Below are positions 8,901 through 17,702 of a DNA stretch of 64,000 nucleotides, piece by piece (the stretch's first letter is position 1; the number at the start of each line of letters is the position of its first letter). The notes below the pieces were generated by a model. It saw only the letters and a list, made by a program, of their open reading frames with translations, ran no database searches and had not been told where the DNA came from. A program made the position numbers and the translations under genes. This DNA comes from Planctomycetota bacterium (GTDB lineage Bacteria > Planctomycetota > Phycisphaerae > UBA1845 > UTPLA1). The stretch covers positions 1 through 64,000 of the forward strand of contig JADJRI010000009.1 in the NCBI GenBank assembly GCA_016712275.1. The letters are read 5' to 3'.

Positions 8901-9483
8901 GGCAACTCGCCGGCCGGGTTGGCCTGGCGCGATCCGATTTGCCTGAGAATGGCTGAAACGGCTTCTTCGAGAGGCGCGTAAGGGCGTGCTGAATTGTTGT
9001 AATTCCATAACTTAATTATCAATATAGCCTTATGGCGAAAAATGTTGAGCGGGAATGATTAAGCTTGTCACGTATAGGTGCAACGCTGTCTATGTCAAAA
9101 TGCAAACTGGGCGAAACAGCCCAGATCGTATTTTTATTCGCATAAATCGTGGTTCTTGCAAGAATTGCACGCATGATCCGAAATTACTCCATAGATTTTC
9201 TTGCGATTTTGTGTGTCTACAGCGATAATCGATTGAATTAGCGAGGCAGAGCCGAGCGCGGACCGGCCATTCTGACGGTCTGCACGGGACGGTAGGGGAC
9301 CATCCGACCAACCATTCTTCCTTACTGTCCCTGACTTCGGAACAAGTCGTTCGGAATCTTGAATGCTCGTCGAACCCCGGCGTGCAATTATGGCCCTCGC
9401 GTGTCACCGGAGGCGAGCATTCTCCGGCGGATGAGTTTTTGTTTCCATCCACCGCTTTTACAACCAATAAAGGAGTCGACGTG
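8901..9483. other. Intergenic region upstream of copy 2
   Basis: About 580 bases with no gene of its own. The first half is AT-rich; the second half is GC-rich and reads through in the frame of the next gene without signal-peptide character. AAGGAG at 9470-9475 is the ribosome site of that gene. I looked for a riboswitch-like fold and did not recognise one. Confidence 0.4.
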
Positions 9484-12399
9484 ATGAGGTGTTGCCGCAG
9501 ATTTTCCATTTTACTTTGTTTTCTTGCATGTTCGGTCGCTGGCCTTGCCAGCGCAGTTGCTGAAACTTCATGGACAACGGCCGGTGGCGAAACCGTGCTG
9601 CTTGTGTATCCGGATATGTTGAAGGCAAAGGGTATCACGCTGGAAGTTCGGGGTGAATTGGTCAATGGCGAGGGGCTGACTTCGCTTGTACTCAATGTGT
9701 CTCCGGATTCGACGGTCAACTTCATGGAAAACGCCGGCAGGCTCACCGCCATGACCGGTGGCGAACTTGTTCACGTCGAAGATCTTGTCATCCGCACAGC
9801 CGATGGGCGATCGGCCACAATCGAGGGCTTTGCATTTTCGATTGCTGCCGAAGTTCATGCAGGTCTTTTCAAGCCTAAATTCAGTGACAAGTCGACGAAA
9901 CAGCCTCTGCTCGAAATGTCGGCGGCCAAGGCCGGCTTGTATCGACATTCGGAAACACTCGAAATCGAAGGCGGTGACATTCGCATCATGCCGGCGCTCG
10001 CTGCCAAGTTGGGTGATGAGTCGTTGGCCGGGGTTTCGATCGGCGATATTCGCAGCAGCGCGGCGATCGTCTGGGCAGGCGGCGAAGAGCCGGTGCCGTA
10101 TCAGCAACTCATTGCCGAAGCCCAGGAAGCCCAGGATGCGATGCCGCGCGGCGGAAACGGCGGCACGGTATGCCCGCTGCCCGTCGGGCCGGACGTCATC
10201 ACCGGCACTTTGATCGACATTGGCAACTATGGCACAGCCGAGGTTCCACCGGGAAGCGGAAACTGGATCGTTGCGTTTTCCGTCGGCACCACCTCCTGCA
10301 ACATCGGCAACCAGTTGGCACTTTGGGACGACGATCAACCGCCGCCCACGAATCTGCATCCGGTCATAGCCCAGAACATTTTCAAGCTTCGCACCATGCC
10401 GGACGGTTCTTCGCGATTTGAGCAAATCGGTCAAAGCTGGCTCAAGCACAGCTTTACCGTGGCTGCCGGCGATGCCTGTGGTTGCGGCTGCACGGGCCCC
10501 GGCGGTCCGCAGTTGCACCCCGGTTGCTCCGATCCATACGGCTCCGGTTTGAACGGCTCGCAGGGCGGCCTTGGCCCCCGTTGGCAGGTGAATCCTCGAA
10601 CCGGCGAATATCCGCATCCTTATCAGGATGGCACGCACACGAACGGCGACACCAACGTCTGGAAGCGCTGCCAGGTCAAGGCATCCGAAATCGGAAGCGC
10701 CAACAGCACTTATTGGGCCGAGGGAATCTATATCACGCAGGACGAGCAGCAGGCCGGCAATGCATGGAACAACGCGTCCTATTGCCAGATGACCATGACA
10801 CCGAATGGCATCAACAACTGGTCCGGCTCGAATTCCGGCTTCAACACGATTCGCATGTTGCCGGCGATCAAGGCCTGGAAGGCGGCCGTTCCCAGCGTCG
10901 TCGAAACTGACATTGTCATGTCACCGGCGGCCGGCGAACCCTTCCAGAACGCCCGCGAATACATGCACCTCGCGGCCAACGTGACGGCGCTGCCGGGCGG
11001 CTTGTACAACTATGAATATGCCCTGTACAACCTGAATTCCCATCGCGGCGTCTGGTCGTTCAGCATTCCCGTTCCCAATGCGGCGCAGCTCTCCGATGTC
11101 GGCTTTCATGATGTCATGTACCATAGCGGCGACGGCAACAACGGCACGACCCGCAGCGCCACGGATTGGTCATGGTCCCATGAAGACGGCATGTTGACAT
11201 TCTCCAGTCAGGATTTTGCAACCAATCCGAATGCCAACGCCCTCATGTGGGGTGTGCTCTTTAATTTTCGATTCACCTGCAACATCGAGCCGGCCGCCGA
11301 ACAGGGGCAAGTCGCCCTCGGCCTCTTCCGCACCGGCACGCCGAATTCGATCACGGTCAATTCCGTCGTTCCGGAACCTTCGCCGGTCTACATCGAATTC
11401 ATCGGCGCGGGACCGGCCCCGACGATCGGCGCCTGCAACGAAACCCACTTCGATGTCAACATTGTGGATGGCTCGGACGTGTATAATCCCGGCTCCGGAA
11501 AGATTGTGTACAGCGTGAACGAAGGCGCCTGGATCGAATCGCCCATGGCGCTCATCGGCGGCACGGCCCATCGTGCCACGCTTCCGGCATTCCAGTGCAA
11601 CTCGCGCGTGCGGTTCTATTTCAGCGCCCAGGGCATGGGCGGCGAAACCGCGACCACGCCCGATCTGGCGCCGGCTGCGTTCTTCACCTCGGATGTCGGT
11701 GTGGAAGAGATCAACACGATCGTGGATGTCGATTTCGAGTCCGGCCTGCCCGCCGGTTGGACCAAGACCAGTCTCTGGAATGTCACCTCGCTGTGCGGCA
11801 TCGCGCCGGCCTGCAACGTCGGCAGCCAGTGGGCCTATTTCGGTCAGACCTCCGACTGCACCTATGACAACGGCAGCCCCGTCGCCGGCGGCATGTCGCG
11901 ATCGGTCACCATTCCCGAAACGCGCCTGGCGACGCTGACTTACTGCTCGAATTTCGAGCGCGAAGCCTTCGGCACGGCCGACTGGCCCTCGGTTCGCGTC
12001 AATGGCGTTGTCGTCGATCGACCGGCCCTGGGCGGCCTGGGTTCGTCGCCGTGGGTGCAGCGAACCGTCGATATGACGCCCTATGCCGGCCAGACGGTGA
12101 CTGTCGAATGGCATTTCGATTCGATCGACAGTTTCGGCAATGCGTTCCGCGGCTGGCAGGTCGACAACATCAAGCTCGATGTCATCCATGTGGCATGCAA
12201 TGCTCCGGCCGTGGTGGTCGAAGGCGATATTGACGGCAATGGCCTGGTCGATGGCCGCGATGTCGATGCCTTTATTGCGGCCGTGATGGATGTATCGGCG
12301 CAGCCCGAGCATGTCTGCCCGGCGGATTTCAGCGCCAACGGCATCGTCGATCCGGCGGACGTCGAAGGCATGGTAGAGGCGCTGCTCGCCCAGCCGTAA
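9484..12399 (+). CDS. 'QSWLKHGF' family copy 2, secreted, with MAM-like module and dockerin-like tail (intact)
   Basis: The start MRCCRRFSILLCFLACS lies eight bases after AAGGAG and begins a signal peptide. The family core follows: TSWTTAGGETVLL, TTSCNIGNQ, HPVIAQNIFKL, FEQIGQSWLKHSF, GCSDPYGSG, PRWQVNPRTGEY, TYWAEGIYITQDEQQAGN, VVETDIVM, NYEYALYNLNSHRG and DVMYHSGDG. After a linker comes a beta-sandwich-like module, DFESGLPAGWTKTSLW to GNAFRGWQVDNI, which recurs at the right end of the window. The protein ends with two Ca-loop repeats (DIDGNGLVDGRDVDAF, DFSANGIVDPADVEGM). It is the only uninterrupted member of the family here and so the best reference. GTG at 9481 is an alternative start. 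The function is unknown. Confidence 0.85.
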   Translation: MRCCRRFSILLCFLACSVAGLASAVAETSWTTAGGETVLLVYPDMLKAKGITLEVRGELVNGEGLTSLVLNVSPDSTVNFMENAGRLTAMTGGELVHVEDLVIRTADGRSATIEGFAFSIAAEVHAGLFKPKFSDKSTKQPLLEMSAAKAGLYRHSETLEIEGGDIRIMPALAAKLGDESLAGVSIGDIRSSAAIVWAGGEEPVPYQQLIAEAQEAQDAMPRGGNGGTVCPLPVGPDVITGTLIDIGNYGTAEVPPGSGNWIVAFSVGTTSCNIGNQLALWDDDQPPPTNLHPVIAQNIFKLRTMPDGSSRFEQIGQSWLKHSFTVAAGDACGCGCTGPGGPQLHPGCSDPYGSGLNGSQGGLGPRWQVNPRTGEYPHPYQDGTHTNGDTNVWKRCQVKASEIGSANSTYWAEGIYITQDEQQAGNAWNNASYCQMTMTPNGINNWSGSNSGFNTIRMLPAIKAWKAAVPSVVETDIVMSPAAGEPFQNAREYMHLAANVTALPGGLYNYEYALYNLNSHRGVWSFSIPVPNAAQLSDVGFHDVMYHSGDGNNGTTRSATDWSWSHEDGMLTFSSQDFATNPNANALMWGVLFNFRFTCNIEPAAEQGQVALGLFRTGTPNSITVNSVVPEPSPVYIEFIGAGPAPTIGACNETHFDVNIVDGSDVYNPGSGKIVYSVNEGAWIESPMALIGGTAHRATLPAFQCNSRVRFYFSAQGMGGETATTPDLAPAAFFTSDVGVEEINTIVDVDFESGLPAGWTKTSLWNVTSLCGIAPACNVGSQWAYFGQTSDCTYDNGSPVAGGMSRSVTIPETRLATLTYCSNFEREAFGTADWPSVRVNGVVVDRPALGGLGSSPWVQRTVDMTPYAGQTVTVEWHFDSIDSFGNAFRGWQVDNIKLDVIHVACNAPAVVVEGDIDGNGLVDGRDVDAFIAAVMDVSAQPEHVCPADFSANGIVDPADVEGMVEALLAQP

Positions 12400-12437
12400 G
12401 GTGTTGAATCGAGATTTGTCAGATGTTTAATTTCAGG

Positions 12438-12470
12438 AGGCCGTCCGGATTCGGGCGGCCTTCTGCTTTA
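12438..12470 (+). terminator. Rho-independent terminator after copy 2
   Basis: AGGCCGTCCG (12438-12447) and CGGGCGGCCT (12452-12461) form a ten-pair stem with a four-base loop, followed by TCTGCTTTA. Confidence 0.75.
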
Positions 12471-12594
12471 TCGCTTCGCGGGCCGATTCGCGTCGAGCCC
12501 ATGCATTCATGCAACACGGGCGTTTACTGTGTATGATGGCGTCCTGCGCTCAGCCGCTGCCCGCATCGTGTTTCATTGCCATCAGGGTGCATCC

Positions 12595-13938
12595 ATGAAT
12601 CGACATGACTTTGCGTTCCTTTTCGTCGCAGTTCTTCTCGCCCGGCCGCTATTCGCCGATGAAAACTGGCCGCAGTGGCGCGGCATCAGCCTGCGCGGCG
12701 AGAGCCATTCCAAGGGCTTGCCGCAATCGTGGAGCGAAACGGAGAACATCGTCTGGAAAACGCCGCTGCCGGGTTGGGCGGGTTCGACGCCGGTGATCTG
12801 GGGCGATTCAATCTTTCTCACGTCGCCGTCAAAGGCAAAGGAGAACGTGGAAGGCGGCGCCATCGGCCGCAAGCTGCGGTCGATGCCCGTGAAGGTCAGC
12901 GAGCCGGGCGGCGATGAGGTGCTGCTGATTTGCATCGCGAAAAAAGACGGCAAGGTTCGCTGGCAGAAGTCGCTGTGCGGCGGCAACAAGTTTTATGCCA
13001 AGCACAACATGGCCTCGCCCTCGCCGGTGACGGATGGCAAGCAGGTGTTTGTGGTGACGGGCACAGGCATGGTGGCCGCTTACGATTTTGCGGGCAAGCA
13101 GGTTTGGTCGCGCGAGTTGCAAAAGGAATATGGCGAGTTCGGCCTTTACTGGGGTTATGCTTCGTCGCCGCTGTTGTACAAGGACAAGCTGATCGTCGAA
13201 GTGTTGAACGGCGCGACAAACCCGAATCCGTCGTACATTGTCGCGTTCGACAAGAAGACGGGCAAAAACAAATGGAAGGTCGAGCGGAAAACGGACGCGG
13301 TGGCCGAGTGCCCCGATGCGTACACCACACCGACGATCATGAAGGACGGCAAGCGAGACTTGATCGTGGTGAGCGGGGCTGACTATGTGACGGCGCACGA
13401 CCCGAAGACCGGCCGGGAAGTCTGGCGGGCCGGCGGGCTGAACCCGGACAAGCAGAAGAATTACCGAATCTGCGGCTCGCCGACGGTGATCGGTGACATC
13501 GTCGTGGCAACGAGCCGCGAGCGGCCGATCGTCGCGGTGCGGGCCGGCGGCAAGGGTGATGTGACGGCGTCCAACACGGTGTGGACCTATGATGGCCGCA
13601 AGGGGCCGGATGTTCCCTCTGCGGCGAGCGACGCAAAGTATCTGTATCTGATTCACGACAACGGTTTCGCGACATGCCTCGATGCGAAAACGGGCAAGGA
13701 AGTGTGGGGGCCGGAGCGAATCGAGAGCGGTCCGTACAGCGCATCACCGCTGGTGGCGGATGGCCGCGTGTATGTGACGAACGAGGAGGCGGTGACGACG
13801 GTCTTCAAGGCCGGGCCGACGTTCGAGGTGCTGCACGAGAATAAGCTGGAAGGGGGCTACACGCTGTCGTCGTTCGCGGTGAGTGGGAAGCGGTTGTATT
13901 TGAGGACGGCGGGGGCGTTGTATTGTATTGGGGAGTGA
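12595..13938 (+). CDS. PQQ-like beta-propeller repeat protein, secreted
   Basis: MNRHDFAFLFVAVLLARPLFA is a signal peptide, followed at once by DENWPQWRGISLRG, the WPxWRG opening typical of planctomycete PQQ-like propellers. Repeated blades have the form VxWKTPLPGxxxSTPVIWGDxIFL, ALDxKTGKxxWxxE and YSASPLVADGRVYVTNEEG-like strands (for example FDKKTGKNKWKVE, LDAKTGKEVWGPE). The 447-residue length suits seven to eight blades. Such proteins are often annotated as PQQ-dependent dehydrogenase-like, but cofactor residues cannot be confirmed by eye. The preceding 22 codons, from an ATG at 12529, look like untranslated leader. Confidence 0.85.
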   Translation: MNRHDFAFLFVAVLLARPLFADENWPQWRGISLRGESHSKGLPQSWSETENIVWKTPLPGWAGSTPVIWGDSIFLTSPSKAKENVEGGAIGRKLRSMPVKVSEPGGDEVLLICIAKKDGKVRWQKSLCGGNKFYAKHNMASPSPVTDGKQVFVVTGTGMVAAYDFAGKQVWSRELQKEYGEFGLYWGYASSPLLYKDKLIVEVLNGATNPNPSYIVAFDKKTGKNKWKVERKTDAVAECPDAYTTPTIMKDGKRDLIVVSGADYVTAHDPKTGREVWRAGGLNPDKQKNYRICGSPTVIGDIVVATSRERPIVAVRAGGKGDVTASNTVWTYDGRKGPDVPSAASDAKYLYLIHDNGFATCLDAKTGKEVWGPERIESGPYSASPLVADGRVYVTNEEAVTTVFKAGPTFEVLHENKLEGGYTLSSFAVSGKRLYLRTAGALYCIGE

Positions 13939-13961
13939 TTCAAGACAGGACCGAATCGAGA

Positions 13962-14894
13962 TTAGTCCTTCTCGTCAGTTGGCACGCTCGTCGATGTCGC
14001 GTTTACATCTGCCACGCCTTCCAGTAAATCGATTGCCTTATTCAAATCTTCGCGAACTGCGAGCGAAAGGGCGATGCCGAACACAAGTATCGCAAGAGGT
14101 AAGGCGAAGAACATGAAGATTCCTGCGCAAAAAGCACCACCGTAGAATATGGAACTGCCAAATCCTATTTGTCCCATGAATGAGTTCAAGACAATTAGTC
14201 CGACCAGAATTGAACTACTCCAGAATAGCCAATCGCCGACTCCCTTCAGTTTGGGCGTTGCAGATCTTCGCGCGAGATGGGTGAGATGGCGCAGCGTCGA
14301 AAGTAAGAAGGTTATGCTGACACATCCATAGGCCAGCCTTATACAAACTTCCATGATTCCATTGCTTATTCCAATCGGAATTGTCGGAGATTGGCCGGCT
14401 ACGTCGAACAGGCCCCATGCCACATTCATTGCCAACCAGCTGACCGCGGTCGCACGGCATATGCTTCGGGAGTGGAGATCGCGCTGCCCAGGAAACGATT
14501 CACGCGCCCTAGTAGTAAATAACAAGGCACCCATGGAAACGATTGTTAGCAGCACCGGGCGCAGCAGGTCCTTCACGATGGGGGGCAAGGATTCAAAGAA
14601 AACTGGCTGGGAAATAAGAATTGCCCCCGCGACCACACAGCCGATTGCGGCAAGCGTTGTGATCTCAATGCCAACAACAATTAGCTTGAGCCATTTTGGG
14701 TCGGAATAAGCCAACGCATTGTTGACGAACGACTGACTGACCGGCGTTGCACTCGGACAAATCGCGTCACATGAAAGCGACCGAAGGTTATAGCCGCACA
14801 AGACGCACGCGTGGTCCTTATCGACAATGGGTGCCGACAAGTCCTTTAAGAGCGGACCGGACTTTTCTGGCGGTATGTCAGTCGAATTTGCCAT
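13962..14894 (-). CDS. Membrane protein with N-terminal CxxCGYNLR zinc ribbon (paralogue A)
   Basis: The 310-residue protein starts with a soluble stretch containing CVLCGYNLRSLSCDAICPSA, then has about six hydrophobic segments (for example IEITTLAAIGCVVAGAILIS and GAFCAGIFMFFALPLAILVFG). The second half of the zinc ribbon is degraded: the usual CPxC is CPSA, so only three cysteines are in place. It lies directly downstream of a paralogue of the same layout, 15 bases apart, so the two are probably co-transcribed. Function unknown. It is convergent with the PQQ-propeller gene. Confidence 0.7.
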   Translation of the reverse strand: MANSTDIPPEKSGPLLKDLSAPIVDKDHACVLCGYNLRSLSCDAICPSATPVSQSFVNNALAYSDPKWLKLIVVGIEITTLAAIGCVVAGAILISQPVFFESLPPIVKDLLRPVLLTIVSMGALLFTTRARESFPGQRDLHSRSICRATAVSWLAMNVAWGLFDVAGQSPTIPIGISNGIMEVCIRLAYGCVSITFLLSTLRHLTHLARRSATPKLKGVGDWLFWSSSILVGLIVLNSFMGQIGFGSSIFYGGAFCAGIFMFFALPLAILVFGIALSLAVREDLNKAIDLLEGVADVNATSTSVPTDEKD

Positions 14895-14909
14895 CGAGTT
14901 TTCAACAAT

Positions 14910-15821
14910 TCAATTCGTTTGAGTCGCATGATCCATCGATCTCCAGAAATTTCTTGCGCTTGTGCGATCCGTTCGCAGGGCAGAATAAAGCAGAACCGCA
15001 AAGACAAAGGTGAATAACATCGTAACCGCGCCGTAGCAGCCTAGGACGCCGGCGAGGCCGTCGCGCATCACGCCTGAACCCGCTCTGCCTGACGTGACAA
15101 TAAGGTAACACATGCCCAGCAGGGTGGTCGTTGTCAAGATCACGTGCATGATAAACAGCACGCGCGCCCAGGTTTCGAGCCGCGGTGAAGACGACCGCCT
15201 GGCAATGTGCCGCGCATAAAGCAGCAGCGCCGGAAAAATGGCTAAAGCAAGGACCGTGTTCAGAAGGCTTACTACATGCAGGACCGAATTGACGGCCGAC
15301 GTTATCGCAATATAGCGCCATGCCAAGTTGAACATCAGTGAACCGATTGTCATGCTCGTCCAAATGACAACAACAACGCGTGCAAACCTGCGTGGTTTTG
15401 GATCGGGAGTGGCCTCTTTGCGAGATGTTTCGGCTTTGGTGAATGAGATTGCGCCAAGCATCATTAGCAGCATCGGGATGTAGAACAAAAATGTGTAATA
15501 AACAATTGCAGCAGGTGTTTTGGTGATCGCTTCAGTTATCGCCAACACCATGAGTAGAATGAATAGCGCCACACCGATGCACCCCATGCCCACTCCGCGA
15601 GCAAGCCAATTTACCCACTCCGGATGGCTGAACTCGAGCTCGTCGGAAAGGAACGAATTACTTACGGGTGCCGCGCATTCGGGGCAATTCGAGTCGAGCA
15701 AGAGCGTGCGCAGGTTATAGCCGCAGCGCACGCACATGCGATCATCTTCAACAACTTGCAGCGGTTGAACCGCGACGGGCGGGATGGGTGCGGCTTCGGG
15801 TGCGACGGATTCCATATCCAT
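14910..15821 (-). CDS. Membrane protein with CxxCGYNLR...CPEC zinc ribbon (paralogue B)
   Basis: I start at the ATG at 15821 (MDMESVAPEAAPIPP), preceded by AAAAGAG; an earlier in-frame ATG at 15911 would add 30 unrelated basic residues. The N-terminus carries a complete zinc ribbon, CVRCGYNLRTLLLDSNCPEC. Then come about seven transmembrane segments (such as GCIGVALFILLMVLAITEAI and LYIPMLLMML-type stretches). This combination is common in Planctomycetota and has no assigned function. It shares its layout and motif with paralogue A downstream, which points to a tandem duplication. Confidence 0.72.
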   Translation of the reverse strand: MDMESVAPEAAPIPPVAVQPLQVVEDDRMCVRCGYNLRTLLLDSNCPECAAPVSNSFLSDELEFSHPEWVNWLARGVGMGCIGVALFILLMVLAITEAITKTPAAIVYYTFLFYIPMLLMMLGAISFTKAETSRKEATPDPKPRRFARVVVVIWTSMTIGSLMFNLAWRYIAITSAVNSVLHVVSLLNTVLALAIFPALLLYARHIARRSSSPRLETWARVLFIMHVILTTTTLLGMCYLIVTSGRAGSGVMRDGLAGVLGCYGAVTMLFTFVFAVLLYSALRTDRTSARNFWRSMDHATQTN

Positions 15822-16014
15822 CAGTGCAACTCTTTTCGCAATCGATCGGCCGGGCGAGCCGGATATGCATGCTGCCATTTGAAAACTGCCGGCCCGCCGT
15901 TGGACGTGCATTGTAACGGGGCTTTGAATGGTTCGCGATTGACAGGCCGTGCGGCGGGCCCTATTTTTCGCACTTTGCTACGACTTTTCGTTCTGTTTCC
16001 GTAAAGGTCTCGTC

Positions 16015-16488
16015 ATGGTCGACCTCCGCTCATTCGTCTATCTCGACAGCCTGCAGCCCCAGTTCGCCTCGTTCCTCGCGACCGTTGCGCAGGGCTTTCT
16101 GCCGAACCCCGGCCAGGCGTCGCTCTTCGTTGAAATATCACCCGGCATTGAGATCAACCGCGTCACCGATATCGCCCTCAAGAACACGCATGTCACCCCC
16201 GGCATGCAGATCGTCGAACGCATGTACGGCATGTTGGAGATTCATTCTGATTCGCAGGCCGATGTGCGCGATGCCGGCCGAGCGATTTTGCAGGCGCTCG
16301 AGTTGAAAGAGACCGACCGCCGCAAGCCGAAGGTCTCGTCGAGCCAGGTGATTCGACACGTGGATACGTATCAGTGCCAGCTCATCAACCGCATGCGTCA
16401 CGGCAACATGCTGCTCGCCGGCGAAACGCTGTACATCATGGAAATGGAGCCGGCCGCCTACGCAGCGGCTGGCGGCGAACGAGGCTGA
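16015..16488 (+). CDS. Tandem-BMC-domain shell protein 1 (5' part; frameshift)
   Basis: This opens the microcompartment locus. From MVDLRSFVYLDSLQPQF it reads ASLFVEISPGIEINRVTD and YGMLEIHSDSQADVRDAGRA, which looks like one BMC (Pfam BMC) fold, then a linker SSQVIRHVDTYQCQLINR and the start of a second fold, ETLYIMEMEPAAYAA. Two BMC folds in one chain indicate a trimer-forming (BMC-T-type) shell protein. The frame ends at 16488, but the second domain continues in another phase (next feature). The ATG at 16015 is preceded by AAAGGT; an upstream ATG at 15949 would add a non-conserved tail. Confidence 0.75.
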   Translation: MVDLRSFVYLDSLQPQFASFLATVAQGFLPNPGQASLFVEISPGIEINRVTDIALKNTHVTPGMQIVERMYGMLEIHSDSQADVRDAGRAILQALELKETDRRKPKVSSSQVIRHVDTYQCQLINRMRHGNMLLAGETLYIMEMEPAAYAAAGGERG

Positions 16489-16636
16489 GAAAGCGGCGGA
16501 CATCAACGTGCTGGAAGTTCGTGCGTCGGGCAGCTTCGGTCGAATCTACCTGGGCGGCGCGGAGCGTGACATCGATGTGGCATATCGCGCGGCCGAAGCG
16601 GCGATCGAGGCGGTGACGGGCAAGAGCGAGAAGTAG
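16469..16636 (+). CDS. Tandem-BMC-domain shell protein 1, 3' part
   Basis: LAANEAEKAADINVLEVRAS and GSFGRIYLGGAERDIDVAY complete the second BMC fold, ending GKSEK. The frame change sits in GCGGCTG, which fits loss of two bases from GCGGCGCTG. Rejoined, the protein is about 206 residues long, normal for a tandem shell protein. Confidence 0.7.
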   Translation: MAANEAEKAADINVLEVRASGSFGRIYLGGAERDIDVAYRAAEAAIEAVTGKSEK

Positions 16637-16700
16637 TTTCGAGTTGCGAGTTTCGAGTTTCAAGTTGCGAGATTCGAACGACGAGTCATGGAGACGAATA
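16637..16700. repeat. Short direct repeats in the BMC intergenic spacer
   Basis: Words such as GAGTTTCGAGTT and CAAGTTGCGAG recur three to four times immediately after the first shell gene. This low-complexity sequence differs from the neighbouring coding DNA. Similar low-complexity spacers follow the hexamer and the first pentamer gene. Confidence 0.55.
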
Positions 16701-16876
16701 ACGAATAGCATGCACTTCGCAATTGCACGCGACCCGTTTAGCCCGACCCCAACGGGGTGGGGAGAATGGAGAAGTCGTGCGATCAAACCAGAAGTGCTTA
16801 TTGAGTCACGAACGGCGGCGTCGACGAAACGCGGATGACGCATGCCGGAAAATGCAATTGAAGGAGATAAATCGAG

Positions 16877-17185
16877 ATGGCAGATGCACTGGGCATGATT
16901 GAAACGCGCGGCTTCGCGGCCATGGTTGAGGCGGCCGATGCGATGGTGAAGGCGGCCAAGGTCGAGCTGGTCAGCTACGAAAAAACCGGCGGCGGCTATG
17001 TGACGGCCGTTGTTCGCGGCGACGTGGCGGCGGTGAAGGCGGCATGCGATGCCGGCCAGATCGCGGCAGCCCGCGTCGGCGAGATTGTATCGGTCCACGT
17101 CATTGCCCGGCCGCACACGAATGTGGATTCGGTGCTGCCGCTGGGGCGGAGTGCGGAAGGCAGCAAGAAGGCCGCAACAAAGTGA
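16877..17185 (+). CDS. BMC-H hexameric microcompartment shell protein
   Basis: The 102-residue protein has a single BMC fold: ALGMIETRGFAAMVEAADAM, VELVSYEKTGGGYVTAVVRG and DVAAVKAACDAG, then VSVHVIARPH. Length and motif order match canonical hexamers (PduA/CcmK type), which tile the shell facets and carry the central pore; the pore loop should lie in the KTGGGYVT region. It has the strongest ribosome site of the locus, AAGGAGATAAAT ahead of the ATG, as expected for the most abundant shell subunit. Confidence 0.95.
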   Translation: MADALGMIETRGFAAMVEAADAMVKAAKVELVSYEKTGGGYVTAVVRGDVAAVKAACDAGQIAAARVGEIVSVHVIARPHTNVDSVLPLGRSAEGSKKAATK

Positions 17186-17284
17186 CCTAATTCAAAATGT
17201 AAAATGCAAAAAGTGTTGCCCTGAACGCACGAGCCGTTCCGCCTTTTTTCATTTTTCATTTCTAATTCTTCATTTGGTACCTCC
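17186..17284. repeat. AT-rich hairpin-forming spacer between BMC-H and BMC-P
   Basis: AATTCAAAATG-TAAAATGC-AAAAAG on the left can pair with CTTTTTTC-ATTTTTC-ATTTC-TAATTC on the right around a GC-rich loop. The composition contrasts with the genes. It could act as an mRNA stem-loop between shell cistrons of different required dose; this is inference. Confidence 0.5.
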
Positions 17285-17581
17285 ATGCTGTTAGCCCGCG
17301 TCATCGGAACCGTCGTCGCCTCCCGCAAGGAAGAGACCCTCATCGGCCTCAAGCTGCTGGTGCTGCGCGCCATCGATGCCGAGGGAAAAGAGACCAGCAC
17401 CACGGTTGTCGCGGCCGATGCCGTCGGCGCGGGTGAGGGCGAAATCGTGCTTTATGCCAGCGGGTCCAGCGCCCGGCAGACCCTCGCGACCGACAAGAAG
17501 CCGGTTGATGCCGTGGTGATGGCGATCGTCGACCAGTGGGAGGTGGGGGGCGTGACGAAGTACAAGAAAAATGGAGAATGA
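17285..17581 (+). CDS. BMC-P pentameric vertex protein 1 (EutN/CcmL family)
   Basis: The 98-residue protein begins MLLARVIGTVVASRKEETL, the conserved EutN/CcmL opening, followed by LKLLVLRAID, VVAADAVGAGEGEIVLYASG and a final VMAIVDQWEV. These small barrels form pentamers that cap the icosahedral vertices. It is one of three in the locus. Confidence 0.93.
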   Translation: MLLARVIGTVVASRKEETLIGLKLLVLRAIDAEGKETSTTVVAADAVGAGEGEIVLYASGSSARQTLATDKKPVDAVVMAIVDQWEVGGVTKYKKNGE

Positions 17582-17668
17582 TGAATTGAGAATGTAGAGT
17601 TGCGGAAACAGAGATTCGTTGGCCAGCAGTTAACTCTACATTCTTCATTCTCAATTCTACATTCGATC
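17571..17668. repeat. Inverted repeat between BMC-P 1 and the aldehyde dehydrogenase
   Basis: GAATTGAGAATGTAGAGTT (about 17584) is mirrored by AACTCTACATTC-TTC-ATTCTCAATTC (about 17632-17656), so the spacer can fold into a long hairpin with a loop near 17605-17630. The words GAATTGAG and AATGTAG repeat within each arm. Confidence 0.65.
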
Positions 17669-17702
17669 ATCCGGTTCGGAGCCTTGACCTTGTCATCTCT
17701 CA

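Noticed and set aside
8901..9483. Cyclic-di-GMP or other riboswitch upstream of copy 2
   Set aside because: The GC-rich half can form local hairpins, but I could not match any conserved riboswitch core.
9090..9752. 220-codon reverse open frame across the start of copy 2
   Set aside because: It is antisense to the signal peptide and N-terminal domain of a well-supported gene and has no protein-like features.
11170..12312. 380-codon reverse open frame within copy 2
   Set aside because: It is antisense to conserved family motifs and the dockerin-like tail; codon bias of the forward gene creates it.
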